A stretch of 64,000 nucleotides of DNA from Thermosphaera sp. (GCA_038827615.1 JAWBNK010000002.1:105038-169037), one strand, 5' to 3'. Shown: positions 1 through 8,911, counted from the stretch's first letter. The notes: a model not told the origin generated them from the letters alone. A program made the numbers and translations.

Positions 1-525
1 TACCGTGGTGAGAACCCGTTTGTGGAGGATTGGTTGAATATTATTGAGTCTGGAGTGGCGAGGCCGGACATAGTCGAGGATCGTCCCTCGGTGATCATAG
101 CTACGAGCGGCATGCTCACGGGCGGGCCCGCAGTAGATTACCTCAAGCTGTTGGCCAGCGACCCTAGGAACAGCCTCGTCTTCGTAGGTTACCAGGCCGA
201 GGGCACTCTGGGCAGGAAGATAAGGGACGGCATGAGAGAGCTTTCAATGGTTGTTGACAACAAGGTTGAAGTAGTCAAGATCGGTCTCGAAGTCTACAGC
301 ATAGACGGGTTCAGCGGTCACAGCGACCAGGGCGAACTGGTGAGGTATGTTCAGAACATTAAGCCTAAGCCGAGGAAGATCATCCTAAACCACGGGGAGG
401 CCGCAGCGATCGATACTTTAGCCAAGCTTCTCAGGAGAGTGGTTCAATCCCCCGGCTCGGGCTACAACTCGCCCCCCGACATCTATGCGCCGTCGAACCT
501 GGAGACGGTCCACTTGACGGGTTAA
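1..525 (+). CDS. aCPSF1-type beta-CASP ribonuclease, C-terminal part (5' end outside window)
   Basis: The frame is open from base 1, so this is the tail of a longer gene. About 174 codons are present. The piece carries the end of a metallo-beta-lactamase/beta-CASP nuclease: a T-S-G-M-L-T-G-G-P segment, a VFVGYQAEGTLGR stretch, a GFSGHSDQ motif (metal-binding His) and ILNHGE near the end. This order matches archaeal CPSF homologues (aCPSF1, also called FttA), which cleave RNA 3' ends and act in transcription termination. The N-terminal KH domains that separate aCPSF1 from the shorter aCPSF2 lie outside the window, so the subtype is inferred from overall similarity. It is followed after 13 bp by nadM on the same strand. 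Confidence 0.85.
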   Translation, partial: YRGENPFVEDWLNIIESGVARPDIVEDRPSVIIATSGMLTGGPAVDYLKLLASDPRNSLVFVGYQAEGTLGRKIRDGMRELSMVVDNKVEVVKIGLEVYSIDGFSGHSDQGELVRYVQNIKPKPRKIILNHGEAAAIDTLAKLLRRVVQSPGSGYNSPPDIYAPSNLETVHLTG

Positions 526-538
526 ACGGGTGGTTTCA

Positions 539-1060
539 ATGCCTAGGAGGGTTTTAATGCCCGGGAGGTTTCAACCGTTTCACAATGGACACTATTACGC
601 GATGAAGAGCCTTCTCGAGGATTTCGACGAAGTGGTTCTAGCGATTGGTAGCGCTCAGGAGGGCTTCACGTGTCAAAACCCCTTCACGGCTGGGGAAAGG
701 CTGGAGATGATCGACCTCCTCCTGAGGTCTGAGGGATTGAGGAGCAGGGTTTGGCTGATACCTGTGCCGGATTTGAGGATGCCGCTAGCCTGGACCGCTC
801 ACGTTCTCTCGATGGTTCCCAGGGTCGAGGCAGTTGCATCGGGCAACCCTCACGTGCTCTACATCTACGAGTGGGCGGGTTTTAAGACGATTAAGCTAGC
901 GCTTCACGAGCCGTTTAAATACAACGGCTCCAGGATAAGAAGGTTGATGCTCGAGAACGGCGACTGGGAGAGCCTGGTTCCAAGCATTATAGCCGAGCAC
1001 GTTAAGAGCCTGGGGGGCGTGGAGAGGGTTAGAGCGGTGTGCGCTGATGGAGTACATTGA
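539..1060 (+). CDS. nadM: Nicotinamide-nucleotide adenylyltransferase (archaeal NadM type)
   Basis: Makes NAD+ from NMN and ATP in the cytoplasm. The protein of 173 residues opens with PGRFQPFHNGH; the HNGH is the (H/T)xGH nucleotide-binding motif of the nucleotidyltransferase superfamily. Near the C-terminus, N-G-S-R-I-R-R corresponds to the family's ISxTxxR-like element. The length fits archaeal NadM (about 170-185 residues). An in-frame GTG at 530 is possible, but ATG 539 has a GGGTGG ribosome site at 528-533 and puts the Rossmann start at the usual place. The gene lies between the aCPSF1 fragment and rtcA and overlaps rtcA by 14 bp, so co-transcription and translational coupling are likely. 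Confidence 0.92.
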   Translation: MPRRVLMPGRFQPFHNGHYYAMKSLLEDFDEVVLAIGSAQEGFTCQNPFTAGERLEMIDLLLRSEGLRSRVWLIPVPDLRMPLAWTAHVLSMVPRVEAVASGNPHVLYIYEWAGFKTIKLALHEPFKYNGSRIRRLMLENGDWESLVPSIIAEHVKSLGGVERVRAVCADGVH

Positions 1061-2120
1061 GGTTGACGGGAGCTTCGGGGAGGGAGGGGGACAGATACTA
1101 AGATACTCGCTAGCGCTCTCATCGCTCACAATGAAGCCTGTCAGAGTCTACAACATAAGGGCGAGGAGGAGCAACCCCGGGCTGAGGCCCCAGCACTTAG
1201 CCGCTGTCAAAGCGCTCGCCGAGGTCTCGGGCGCGGAGGTCAAGGGCGCCGGCGTTGGGAGCACGGAGGTGTTCTTCAAGCCGAGGAGGAGAGCTCACGG
1301 AAGGATTAACATAGATGTTGGGACGGCGGGAAGCGCATCCCTAGTCATTCAGGCAGTGCTTCCGGTCCTGTTGTACGCCCCGGGCTGGTCGATCCTCACG
1401 GTTAAAGGGGGGACGGATGTCCAGTGGAGCCCTCCGATCGACTACATGTCAAGGGTTTTCGCCCATAACATTAAGCACCTTGGAGTCGAAGCAGACGTCA
1501 AGCTGGTGAAGAGAGGGCACTATCCAAGGGGAGGCGGGGTCGTGGAAGTCTTCGTGAAACCTGTCAGGGAAGCGTTGAAGCCCGTAGACCTCGTGAAAAG
1601 GGGGAGACCTCTGAAAGCCGTCGTGGTGAGCCACTCGGTTAAACTCCCCAGGCACGTGGCGGAGAGGCAGGCCTCCACCGCTTCAATCCTGGTGGAGAGG
1701 GTAATCGGGGTTAAGCCTGAAGTGGTGCTTGATGTTCCGCCCCCCGAGAGGGACGACCACCTTGGACCTGGGAGCGGCGTGCTCGTCTACGTTGAGGCTG
1801 AACCGTGGGTGAGGTTGGGCGGGGATTCCCTCGGCGAGAAGGGAAAGCCTGCTGAGAGAGTCGGCGAGGAAGCTGTTAGGAGGCTGGTTGAGGACTACGA
1901 GACGGGTTTGGCTTTCGACAGGCACATGGGGGACATGATTATTCCTTACTTGTTTCTCGCTGAAGGGACCAGTAGGATCGGTGTGTCGAGAATTACATCG
2001 CATTTGACCACGGCTCTCGAGATATCCAAGCTGTTCTTCCCTGATGCTGAGGCAAGGATTGAAGGGTCTGAGGATGGACCGGGGATTGTAGAGGTCAAGA
2101 GCCCCGGCTTCCAGCCTTAA
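1047..2120 (+). CDS. rtcA: RNA 3'-terminal phosphate cyclase
   Basis: Converts RNA 3'-phosphate ends to 2',3'-cyclic phosphates through an adenylylated histidine. The 357-residue length is typical. It begins with the family signature D-G-S-F-G-E-G-G-G-Q-I-L-R followed by RPQHLAAVKA. The candidate catalytic histidine is His319 in the S-H-L-T-T-A segment. The start at ATG 1047 lies inside the end of nadM. The 3' end overlaps the convergent NOG1-like gene by 26 bp. Its place behind a CPSF-type ribonuclease suggests an RNA-end processing group, which is inference. Confidence 0.93.
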   Translation: MEYIEVDGSFGEGGGQILRYSLALSSLTMKPVRVYNIRARRSNPGLRPQHLAAVKALAEVSGAEVKGAGVGSTEVFFKPRRRAHGRINIDVGTAGSASLVIQAVLPVLLYAPGWSILTVKGGTDVQWSPPIDYMSRVFAHNIKHLGVEADVKLVKRGHYPRGGGVVEVFVKPVREALKPVDLVKRGRPLKAVVVSHSVKLPRHVAERQASTASILVERVIGVKPEVVLDVPPPERDDHLGPGSGVLVYVEAEPWVRLGGDSLGEKGKPAERVGEEAVRRLVEDYETGLAFDRHMGDMIIPYLFLAEGTSRIGVSRITSHLTTALEISKLFFPDAEARIEGSEDGPGIVEVKSPGFQP

Positions 2121-3108
2121 GCCATTCCACCAGCATGTTTCTCAGGGCCTGGAGGTTTAAACCGGTCAGGGCGGATATCGCTAAGGGTTTAACCCCTGTC
2201 TCCTTTTCAACTCTATCCGATACTGCCTGGAGGACTTCGGGGGGTGTGGCGTCAGCCTTGTTTAAAGCCACGGCTAGGGGCTTGCCCTCGAGGAGCTCCA
2301 CGACTTCCCTGTAAACGTTCAACTGCTCCTCGATACTGTAGTAGGCTGTCGGCGTGGGGTCGAAGAGGAAGAGGAGGCGGTCCGCTAAGTATTTCACGGC
2401 AAGCACAGCCCTGTTCTCCACGATATTTCTCACGTTCATAGGCCTGTCGAGTATGCCCGGAGTGTCTATGAGGACTATCCTACCGTATGGTTCAACGATC
2501 AAGTGTCCAGCGATGATGTTCTTGGTTGTGAAGGGGTACAGCCCTATCTCCGGCTTCGCGTTGGTGAGCCTCGATATCAGCGTGGACTTGCCGACCTGGG
2601 GCATCCCCGCGATTATCACCCTCAAATCCCCTGATACATCCGGCATTTTCGAGAGAGCTATGGAGATGCTCCTCACCGTTGAGAAGACGCCCCGGTTCCT
2701 CTTGTATACTGAAATAATTCTCCCAACCCCTCTCCTGAAAGACTCCCTCTGCTCCCTGCTGCTAGCAGAGGATCTCAACTCACTCCTGGTCTCCAGGTAG
2801 ATGTTTCTGGCAATCCTCCTCAGGGCTTCGATTCTTCTAGCGGTGTTAAGAGGGTCTTGTCCTGTCTCGAGCTTGAACAATTCCCTGTGGAAACCCCCCA
2901 GTTTCAACACAGTCTTAACGACTCCCTCAGCTGTAGCTAGCTCGTTGTCGACTAGCTGATAACATGTTGAAAGCTTCTCTAGAAGCCTCTCTCTTTGTGT
3001 TCTTCCCCGCCCGCCGGCTTTTCCAGCAGATTTCACCCTCCTCTCAAGCATCCCCAAGAACTCGGCCGGGTCGTGGACCACGCTCCTTCTGAAATCCTCG
3101 GGCTTCAA
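2095..3108 (-). CDS. NOG1-family GTP-binding protein
   Basis: A 337-residue GTPase of the OBG/NOG1 group, expected to act in large ribosomal subunit assembly. The N-terminal ~150 residues are helical and basic. The G domain follows with G1 GMPQVGKS, a switch region ending Y-P-F-T-T-K, G3 DTPG and G4 NKAD. The order and the helical N-terminal domain match archaeal NOG1 homologues. The start is TTG 3108 behind a GGGTTGAG site. The C-terminal codons overlap rtcA in antisense. It may be transcribed with the upstream TFIIB-like gene, 40 bp away. Confidence 0.85.
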   Translation of the reverse strand: MKPEDFRRSVVHDPAEFLGMLERRVKSAGKAGGRGRTQRERLLEKLSTCYQLVDNELATAEGVVKTVLKLGGFHRELFKLETGQDPLNTARRIEALRRIARNIYLETRSELRSSASSREQRESFRRGVGRIISVYKRNRGVFSTVRSISIALSKMPDVSGDLRVIIAGMPQVGKSTLISRLTNAKPEIGLYPFTTKNIIAGHLIVEPYGRIVLIDTPGILDRPMNVRNIVENRAVLAVKYLADRLLFLFDPTPTAYYSIEEQLNVYREVVELLEGKPLAVALNKADATPPEVLQAVSDRVEKETGVKPLAISALTGLNLQALRNMLVEWLKAGSRGS

Positions 3109-3148
3109 CTCAACCCTTAATGATGAAATGTTTAAAACAACTTATAGA

Positions 3149-3757
3149 TTAATGCACCAGCTCCTGGGAAGGAAGGGCTTGACTAATCCTTGACGAGAGG
3201 TTTTTAACGATCCCGTGGAGCCTCCTATAGTTCGTATCGCTGATGTTGAATACTTTCGTGATCTCCTCGGGCCCAGGGGTCTTCCCAGTCTTAACTCTTA
3301 CTGAGAGCATGTATGCTAGAGCGTACTTGCTCCTCTCACTCCTCGAGAGGAGGGCTGGGTTGAGCTTCTCTATGAGCGTTAACCCATTCCTCACGTCATC
3401 CCAGTACCCGTTGGCCTCGATGTTCTCGACGGCTTCGATCGACGCCTTAGACTTTATGGTTTTAACAAACCTTTTAGACGATAAGACCGCGTCGTAGTCG
3501 ACTATGAGCCAAGGCCTATTCCGGATCTTTTTCTCAGCCATTTTGAAAAGCCTCATGTTCAACGAGTAGTTCTCCGACACTATCTTCCTCGCGTGACGCC
3601 TTCTCCTGGATGGAGGCTCGGGCTCCTTCTCGAAGCTTGCAACGGTATCCTCGAGAATGCCTTCTACTACGAGCCCGCACTTACTGCAGACGACGATTCC
3701 TTCGCGATAATCCCAGACGAGGGGACTCCCGCAAGAGGGGCATGAAGGGCTCTCCAT
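3149..3757 (-). CDS. TFIIB-like zinc-ribbon protein with a shortened core
   Basis: A 202-residue protein. The N-terminus has a TFIIB-type zinc ribbon with CPSCG and, 16 residues on, CSKCG, then V-V-E-G-I-L. A basic run S-R-R-R-R-H-A-R-K follows where TFB has its reader/linker. The remaining ~130 residues look all-helical, with LxxRxK and an HTH-like P-E-E-I-T-K-V-F-N-I-S-D segment near the end. Canonical TFB has about 300 residues and two cyclin folds; this has room for one. It could be a TFB paralogue acting as regulator or alternative initiation factor, or an unrelated helical domain behind a zinc ribbon. A TATA-like TTTTAGAC (minus strand) sits near 3790. Confidence 0.7.
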   Translation of the reverse strand: MESPSCPSCGSPLVWDYREGIVVCSKCGLVVEGILEDTVASFEKEPEPPSRRRRHARKIVSENYSLNMRLFKMAEKKIRNRPWLIVDYDAVLSSKRFVKTIKSKASIEAVENIEANGYWDDVRNGLTLIEKLNPALLSRSERSKYALAYMLSVRVKTGKTPGPEEITKVFNISDTNYRRLHGIVKNLSSRISQALPSQELVH

Positions 3758-4094
3758 TACCTATGCATCTCCACTTATTTCTCTAGTCTAAAACCTCCCA
3801 ATAGATGGAGAGAGTAGGGTGAAACTAATCCTAAGCCAGTAAAACATCGAGCCGCTGCAAGGATGACGCGCATCCAGGCGTTAACCAGCCTCTCGCAACC
3901 CCTCCAGACAACAAGTCCCGAAGCAGGTGTTGACCGCCGCGTCAACGGTTCGAGCGTTAAAACAAAAGCTTCACACAATCCCGTGGAATGGTAGAGTAAT
4001 GGAGATCGAATAGGATTTAAAACTTAAAAGTATAAGATTTAAACTATAAAATATTTAAAATTTATATAGGAAAATTCTGAAAACAATAAAATAT
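3758..4094. other. Intergenic region with two divergent promoters
   Basis: This gap of 337 bp separates two outward-facing genes. Bases 4010-4090 are strongly A+T rich and hold a TATA element TTTATATAG at 4061-4069, about 25 bp before the surface-protein start. The minus-strand promoter of the TFIIB-like gene is probably at 3787-3797. The middle (3800-4000) has an open frame of 67 codons on the minus strand, but its composition is unlike a protein and I do not call it. No tRNA or RNase P signature was seen. Confidence 0.6.
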
Positions 4095-5720
4095 GTGAGG
4101 AATATGATACGACGGGGCTTATGGTGGGATTACATGTTGTTGTCGCGTGGGAGATTAGTCCCCGCCGCGATAATCCTCCTCATCATTATGGCGGGCCTGC
4201 TGTTGACGATCAACTCCATGGGCGAGACCCCCGGAATATACCTCGGCCTCAAATTATATGAAGTAAACGCTGAGAAGAACGAAGTCGTCGACGTATCATA
4301 CCTGCTCGACGACCCGAGCACTAGAATGTATATAGAAGTCGAGGCAATCGCTCCCCCGGGTTCCGGAAGGGATTTCGTACTGCTCTACAAGTCTTACGTC
4401 AAGGCTGCGAGAAACGGCTTCATTCCTCTAGAGGGCTTGTTGGAGGTAGCGAGGAAGTGGGTTTCAACGATTCAGGAGCGAGGCGGGCGCGTTGACAAGA
4501 CATTCTCCGGGCTCGTCATTAGAATCATGATCGTTAATCAGAGTACTGGAGAATTTCTATTCCAAGCCTACGACTCCATCTCATACATGCCCGCGGAAAT
4601 AGTCGGCGGGAAATCTCTCAGCATAACACTCCACTTGTCTAGCGGGTCGATGAAGCCAGTCCTAGTCGAGTCCCAGTACGCTTCAAGCCCTTCGAAAGCC
4701 CCGGGCTTCATTCAAGTAGCTGGTGCTGAGCCGATCGGAGGATCTCCATATAGAGAGCTGGTGCTGGAGATTACGCCGGAGAAAATAATCTCTCAACTCC
4801 CGAGTAGCTACTTCCAGAACGTTAGTGGTAGGGTTTTCGTGAGGACTCCCGTACTGATCGTGTCAAATAAATACACTATTAGCGGCACGATAAGCGCTAG
4901 CATCAACATCGACACGGGGTCAGGCAGAGTGGGCATATACCCGTCCTTCACAAGCGGTGAGATACTGAATAAAATACTGAACGGAGTAGCGCCCTCTGTG
5001 ACGCTTTGGAAGGGCTCAGGGTTCACGTGGGGAGGCGGATACTACTCCTTCGGCTACAGCAATATTATTCCACCTAGCACCGACTGGTGGGTTTGGATCT
5101 GGGCTAGGCCTGTTTTAAGAGTGTTTAAGGTTTACAATAGCCTCGGAGTTTACGTGGGCGATGATGTTGAAGCGGTTGTGGTGGACGTCTACACTACGGG
5201 GTTGTCGATCAATGGCGGTGCAGAGTATGGTCTGCCTCACCAATCACTAATGGATATGTTTCTCAGCGGAACCGAGCTGAGACAGCTATATATTCCGGAA
5301 ACCCATGCAAGCGATGGAGCACTCTCTCCTGGAGAGTTCATAACTCTGAAGCACGTGTTTGGACACTATGATTCATGCGGAACTAATTTCGAAATCGGAA
5401 TACCCGCTGGCTCAATCGCGGCTCGCGGAGTCTGCGCTCTTCTCGGGCTTCCAACTGGCGGCGCGGCGTGTGTTGCCGCGACTGCTTTCGCGTCAGCGCT
5501 TCAGCTATCAATATCTATTGAGGGAGAATCGACTACAGTGCAAGGAAATCTCGTTAACCACGGCGATCATTCATGGGTTGCGAACGACTATAACGTAGCC
5601 GAGCACGTCTACATTCGAACCGGTAAATACCAGTATAAAGTGGACCCGCCATGGTGGTGCTTCTGGTGCTCTCCATGTTACTACAGAGTTCCAGCAGGAA
5701 TATACTTTGAATTCAGTTAA
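4095..5720 (+). CDS. Membrane-anchored extracellular protein of unknown function
   Basis: This 541-residue protein is not recognised. One hydrophobic segment (about residues 19-40, rich in I/L/A) follows a basic N-terminus, so an N-in, C-out anchor or uncleaved signal is likely. The body reads as beta-rich, with many S/T/G/Y residues and a Trp/Tyr-rich stretch near residues 315-335. The last ~120 residues change character: a CG...GVCALLGLPTGGAAC segment with four cysteines and a hydrophobic helix, then a tail with W-W-C-F-W-C-S-P-C. Such cysteines suggest disulphides outside the cell. GTG 4095 lies about 5 nt after the predicted transcription start; ATG 4104, preceded by GTGAGG, is an equally good start. 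Confidence 0.75.
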   Translation: MRNMIRRGLWWDYMLLSRGRLVPAAIILLIIMAGLLLTINSMGETPGIYLGLKLYEVNAEKNEVVDVSYLLDDPSTRMYIEVEAIAPPGSGRDFVLLYKSYVKAARNGFIPLEGLLEVARKWVSTIQERGGRVDKTFSGLVIRIMIVNQSTGEFLFQAYDSISYMPAEIVGGKSLSITLHLSSGSMKPVLVESQYASSPSKAPGFIQVAGAEPIGGSPYRELVLEITPEKIISQLPSSYFQNVSGRVFVRTPVLIVSNKYTISGTISASINIDTGSGRVGIYPSFTSGEILNKILNGVAPSVTLWKGSGFTWGGGYYSFGYSNIIPPSTDWWVWIWARPVLRVFKVYNSLGVYVGDDVEAVVVDVYTTGLSINGGAEYGLPHQSLMDMFLSGTELRQLYIPETHASDGALSPGEFITLKHVFGHYDSCGTNFEIGIPAGSIAARGVCALLGLPTGGAACVAATAFASALQLSISIEGESTTVQGNLVNHGDHSWVANDYNVAEHVYIRTGKYQYKVDPPWWCFWCSPCYYRVPAGIYFEFS

Positions 5721-5887
5721 CAGCTGAACCACTTTTTTACGATCCTCAGGGTACAGCGGCCCCTCCAAGCCATGAGCACTGCGAGTTCGCGGCCTCTATG
5801 AAGCTATACGTCTCTTCGATCTCGTGGACATGGTGAACTTATTCGATAACTGGGTGAAGCGTCCGTGTGACACTGAGTTTGCTGAAC

Positions 5888-6871
5888 TCACAGTTCGAAG
5901 TGGGATAAGCACAGGGAGACCAGCATGATCAGTGCTGAATACGCTAGCATAGCCTTGAATACATCGCTCCGTGTCTCGGGGAATTCCCTACCCGTAATTT
6001 TTCTCGAAGAATGCGCTAGGATTTTCAAGATCGGTCTGGGTAGCGGGATCATAAAGGGGGTTTGACCAGCGTATTCTAAGTATTTTGTGCTCAACTCTCT
6101 CCTCAGCTTAACCTCCTCCAGCAGTGCTATAGTTATGATCAACATGGTGGTTATGAGCCAGGGTAATCCGGGCATCGGCGGGGCCCATCCTCTCCCGCTC
6201 TCGGCCGTGCTTGCAAGCGAGAAGAATCCGTAGCTCCATACAATGAATCCCAGGTATTGGGGATGCCTACTATACTTGTAAACTCCGTGAAGGCTAAGCT
6301 TCTTGCATACTAGCCTGTCGTAGATCCAGGTTGCCGAGCTCACTGTGAATATTGAGAGACCCGTTATCATGAAAGCGAAGCAAATCGGCACAGTGAATTC
6401 CCAACTCGTGTTCGAGACGAGCAGGCTCGCCGTGCTGGATGCTAGGAAGTTGAGGATCTTCAACGGCAGGTGAGTGATGAACCCTAGTCTTATGAGGATC
6501 TCGGAGTCTATAAAAGGTATCCACAAGAATCTCAACACTCCTACTCCTGCTAGGAAGAACATTGTAAAGGCGAAGTAGCCTATGACTGGTAGGTACAGGA
6601 TTATCGAGCCTAGAAGGGCTATTTTCAACCTGTCAGCGATGAAACCAACTATTATTACAGTGAAGACCAGGGCTAAAGAAAAGTATCCTAAAACCCTTAG
6701 GCTGGCCTCAGCCTCCTGGCATCGGGGAAAATCGGACAGTAGTATGCAGTCGGGCGAGATCCCGAGCATCCATTTGTTCAGCAACCTAATGATTTCTGTA
6801 AGCGCGAAAGTAATAGCATAAGCGAAGAACACGGAGAAGACGAGAGAGATGATTAGCACGAGTTTTCTCAA
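5888..6871 (-). CDS. Polytopic membrane methyltransferase, ICMT/PEMT-like
   Basis: A 327-residue protein with about eight hydrophobic segments. Residues ~205-290 hold the signature of the isoprenylcysteine/phospholipid methyltransferase superfamily: Y-K-Y-S-R-H-P-Q-Y-L-G, then an E-E-x-x-L-R-R region and Y-x-x-Y ahead of P-F-M-I-P-L-P. These elements bind SAM at the membrane face. The substrate is unknown; a lipid or small hydrophobic molecule is most likely. The start is TTG 6871, with GAGGTG 11 nt upstream and a minus-strand TATA box (TTTATATGG) at 6913-6922. The downstream gap to 5720 (167 bp) has no supported gene. Confidence 0.75.
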   Translation of the reverse strand: MRKLVLIISLVFSVFFAYAITFALTEIIRLLNKWMLGISPDCILLSDFPRCQEAEASLRVLGYFSLALVFTVIIVGFIADRLKIALLGSIILYLPVIGYFAFTMFFLAGVGVLRFLWIPFIDSEILIRLGFITHLPLKILNFLASSTASLLVSNTSWEFTVPICFAFMITGLSIFTVSSATWIYDRLVCKKLSLHGVYKYSRHPQYLGFIVWSYGFFSLASTAESGRGWAPPMPGLPWLITTMLIITIALLEEVKLRRELSTKYLEYAGQTPFMIPLPRPILKILAHSSRKITGREFPETRSDVFKAMLAYSALIMLVSLCLSHFEL

Positions 6872-7184
6872 CCGAACACCTCGAGAGACCGATTTAGCTA
6901 ATACGTATTCCCCATATAAATAGTCTCGAGATCAATTATGAGGTAGAACGGTACTTCATTCATGAGGCAATTGAGTAATGGATAGGGACTGGTGAGGTGT
7001 TGTGTTAAGCTTGTCCCGAATTAAGTACTACTTACTACTCCCTTGACAGCTTGAGTTAGTAGCGTCATCTTCTATCTAAATTACTGTGTTCATCTTCCAT
7101 AGTTACTGTAGATTCGTAAGCGACTAACTCGTAAGAAAGTGCTTGAAGGTGAAAAGCGGGGTAAAAAGTTAAGGTTTTTAACGT
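6872..7184. other. Intergenic region, promoter only
   Basis: A gap of 313 bp between two minus-strand genes. The part next to 6871 contains the promoter of the ICMT-like gene (TATA at 6913-6922). The remainder is A+T rich with short scattered direct repeats of TACT/TTACT near 7025-7045. I see no gene or RNA structure in it. Confidence 0.5.
6913..6922 (-). promoter_or_regulatory. TATA box for the ICMT-like gene
   Basis: On the minus strand the sequence reads CTATTTATATGGG. Its centre is about 45 nt before the TTG at 6871, which leaves a leader of about 20 nt that includes GAGGTG. Confidence 0.5.
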
Positions 7185-8732
7185 TCACACTGGGTGAATT
7201 ATGAGTACACAGTTGTTGTTGATAAAGTCGAGCAGTGTCTTATAGTACTCCTGTGTAGCCCTGTCCTGCAAGCTCAGGGCATTTATAGAGTTGTTCACGA
7301 TTTCGTTGATCGTTGTGAATGTATCATTGTAGTAGACAACGTTGCTTCCATTTACGTATCCATACTTCAAGTTTAACAACGTAGCTATTAGCTGTTGCGT
7401 GAGAGCTGTTTTCATATCGCCATAGACCGAGGTTGTTAAGTAATTCGCGATTTCCAATGGACTCGTAAAGCTCGTGTTCAAGGCCTGGTTTACATAGTTC
7501 ACGTCTTCTCCTCCTATCCTCGTGGCCCAGGTTCGAGCCTTCTTGTCGTAGAGAGACCAGCTCCAGTATCCTTTGCTCTTCGCGCCTGTCAACTGAACTA
7601 GGCACACGAATCCGAAGTCGTTACCGGGATATGTGTAGCCTTCCTCGACAATTATCTCATAGTACTCGGGAGTTGTTGATTCAACTAGTAAGCATTCATA
7701 GCAGATTGGCTTGTGAACTACGGTTTTGTATGTTTTAGAAGCGTCTACGCTGAAGTAGTAGTGTCCTGCTTCGTTAGTGTACGTGGATGCTAGATAGACC
7801 CAGCCCTGATCATCGTCCCACAAGTATAGATCTACTTGCACGTTCCATATGGGAGTATCTCCTTCATTGTATACTCCGTCGAAGTTGTTGTCCCAGAAAA
7901 CTATGCCACTTATCGTTGAAGCCCTAGGTAATTCTTGATAAATCTCAACAGTCCATGTAGAAGACTGTCCTGTTTCAACAATTATCGCAGTGTTCTCGTG
8001 GACGTAGTAGTCTCCTCTCGAAGCATCGTAGTTAAATTCAACTATGTATGATACCTGGCTTGTCGCGGTGAACGTCCACTCATATCCATTGGAATCCTGA
8101 ACGTGTACTTCGTCGTTGACGTAGATGATGGTCATGCTTGAGGTCGTTGTAGACGGGCTTGGACCGAAGGGCTGTCCCAGCCAGCCGCTGTGGTTTAGAA
8201 TAGTCACGTTGCCAGTGAGTTTGAAATAAGCCGTGTTCCAGTAGTCTTCGGGAACAGGTATCGAGAAGTAATATATTACTGTTTCACCGGGATATATTAC
8301 CGGGTATGATGAAACATCCACAGGGTAGTCGTTAATGATCTGGTTTTTCCACGGTGGATTGGCATACACGTCAATACTTATCGACAAGCCCTCTGTTGCT
8401 ATATCGCCTCCGTTTGTCACGCTCACATATCCTTCAAGACTGTATTGACACTCTGGTTCAAGTTTCTCAACGCTCACAGCGTATTCGACGTAGACTACTG
8501 GACTACTCGGCGAGAGATAGATATTTGTCGCGTTAGCAGTCTTCTCGATACTCCACGGATATGTGCATCGATATACGGGAGTCGCCTCAATATACGCTGA
8601 AAGAGTTGTTCCAGCCTCTCCTCCAGCCACCGAAAACGCGGTCATTGGTGCTAGCGTACTGAGTAGAATGAATGAGAATAGAATAATAGATTTCAATATC
8701 TTTAACACTATTGTAATTATAATACACCTCAT
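7185..8732 (-). CDS. Secreted SdrD B-like surface protein
   Basis: A 515-residue secreted protein. A signal peptide is visible (hydrophobic residues ~8-33, A-F-S-V-A). Residues ~35-275 are beta-rich with S/T/N content suited to glycosylation. Residues ~278-365 form an SdrD/Cna B-like fold: I-S-G-I-V-F-W-D-N-N-F-D-G-V-Y-N-E-G-D-T-P then V-x-V-x-L-Y and a Y-x-F-x-V-D end. The Asp/Asn residues suggest bound calcium. Residues ~380-470 (T-G-A-K-S-K-G-Y-W-S-W-S ... Q-Q-L-I-A-T-L-L-N-L) resemble the GYW-K type repeat found in bacterial secreted proteins next to SdrD domains. No C-terminal membrane segment is visible. A TATA element (TTTTTAA, 8754-8760) lies 25 bp upstream of ATG 8732, so the message is probably leaderless. 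Confidence 0.75.
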   Translation of the reverse strand: MRCIIITIVLKILKSIILFSFILLSTLAPMTAFSVAGGEAGTTLSAYIEATPVYRCTYPWSIEKTANATNIYLSPSSPVVYVEYAVSVEKLEPECQYSLEGYVSVTNGGDIATEGLSISIDVYANPPWKNQIINDYPVDVSSYPVIYPGETVIYYFSIPVPEDYWNTAYFKLTGNVTILNHSGWLGQPFGPSPSTTTSSMTIIYVNDEVHVQDSNGYEWTFTATSQVSYIVEFNYDASRGDYYVHENTAIIVETGQSSTWTVEIYQELPRASTISGIVFWDNNFDGVYNEGDTPIWNVQVDLYLWDDDQGWVYLASTYTNEAGHYYFSVDASKTYKTVVHKPICYECLLVESTTPEYYEIIVEEGYTYPGNDFGFVCLVQLTGAKSKGYWSWSLYDKKARTWATRIGGEDVNYVNQALNTSFTSPLEIANYLTTSVYGDMKTALTQQLIATLLNLKYGYVNGSNVVYYNDTFTTINEIVNNSINALSLQDRATQEYYKTLLDFINNNCVLIIHPV

Positions 8733-8875
8733 TATTATATATTCTAACTTCCCTTTTTAAAAATAACTAAATGTTGTTTGCTAAATAAACGCTATTCCTC
8801 AAATTTTTACTGTCGTATAGTGCATCCTGTATGGTTTAGTGCTTTTCTCCAGCTCATGGAATTGTTTGAAACAAA

Positions 8876-8886
8876 ATGTTTTTAAA
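8876..8886 (+). promoter_or_regulatory. TATA box that decides the start of the zincin-like gene
   Basis: The sequence ATGTTTTTAAA contains both an in-frame ATG (8876) and a good TATA box. Transcription would begin near 8907, which excludes ATG 8876 and points to the in-frame ATG 8912 as a leaderless start. Confidence 0.5.
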
Positions 8887-8911
8887 GGGTTCGCGCTCCT
8901 TCCAAATAAGA

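Noticed and set aside
3775..3978. A 67-codon minus-strand frame and possible structured RNA in the gap before the surface gene
   Set aside because: Composition is unlike a protein, and the conserved RNase P or other RNA signatures were not found.
5750..5925. Open plus-strand run (Y-E-A-I-R-L-F-D-L-V-D) after the surface gene
   Set aside because: It has no start codon or ribosome site and runs into the antisense of the next gene; too weak to call even a relic.
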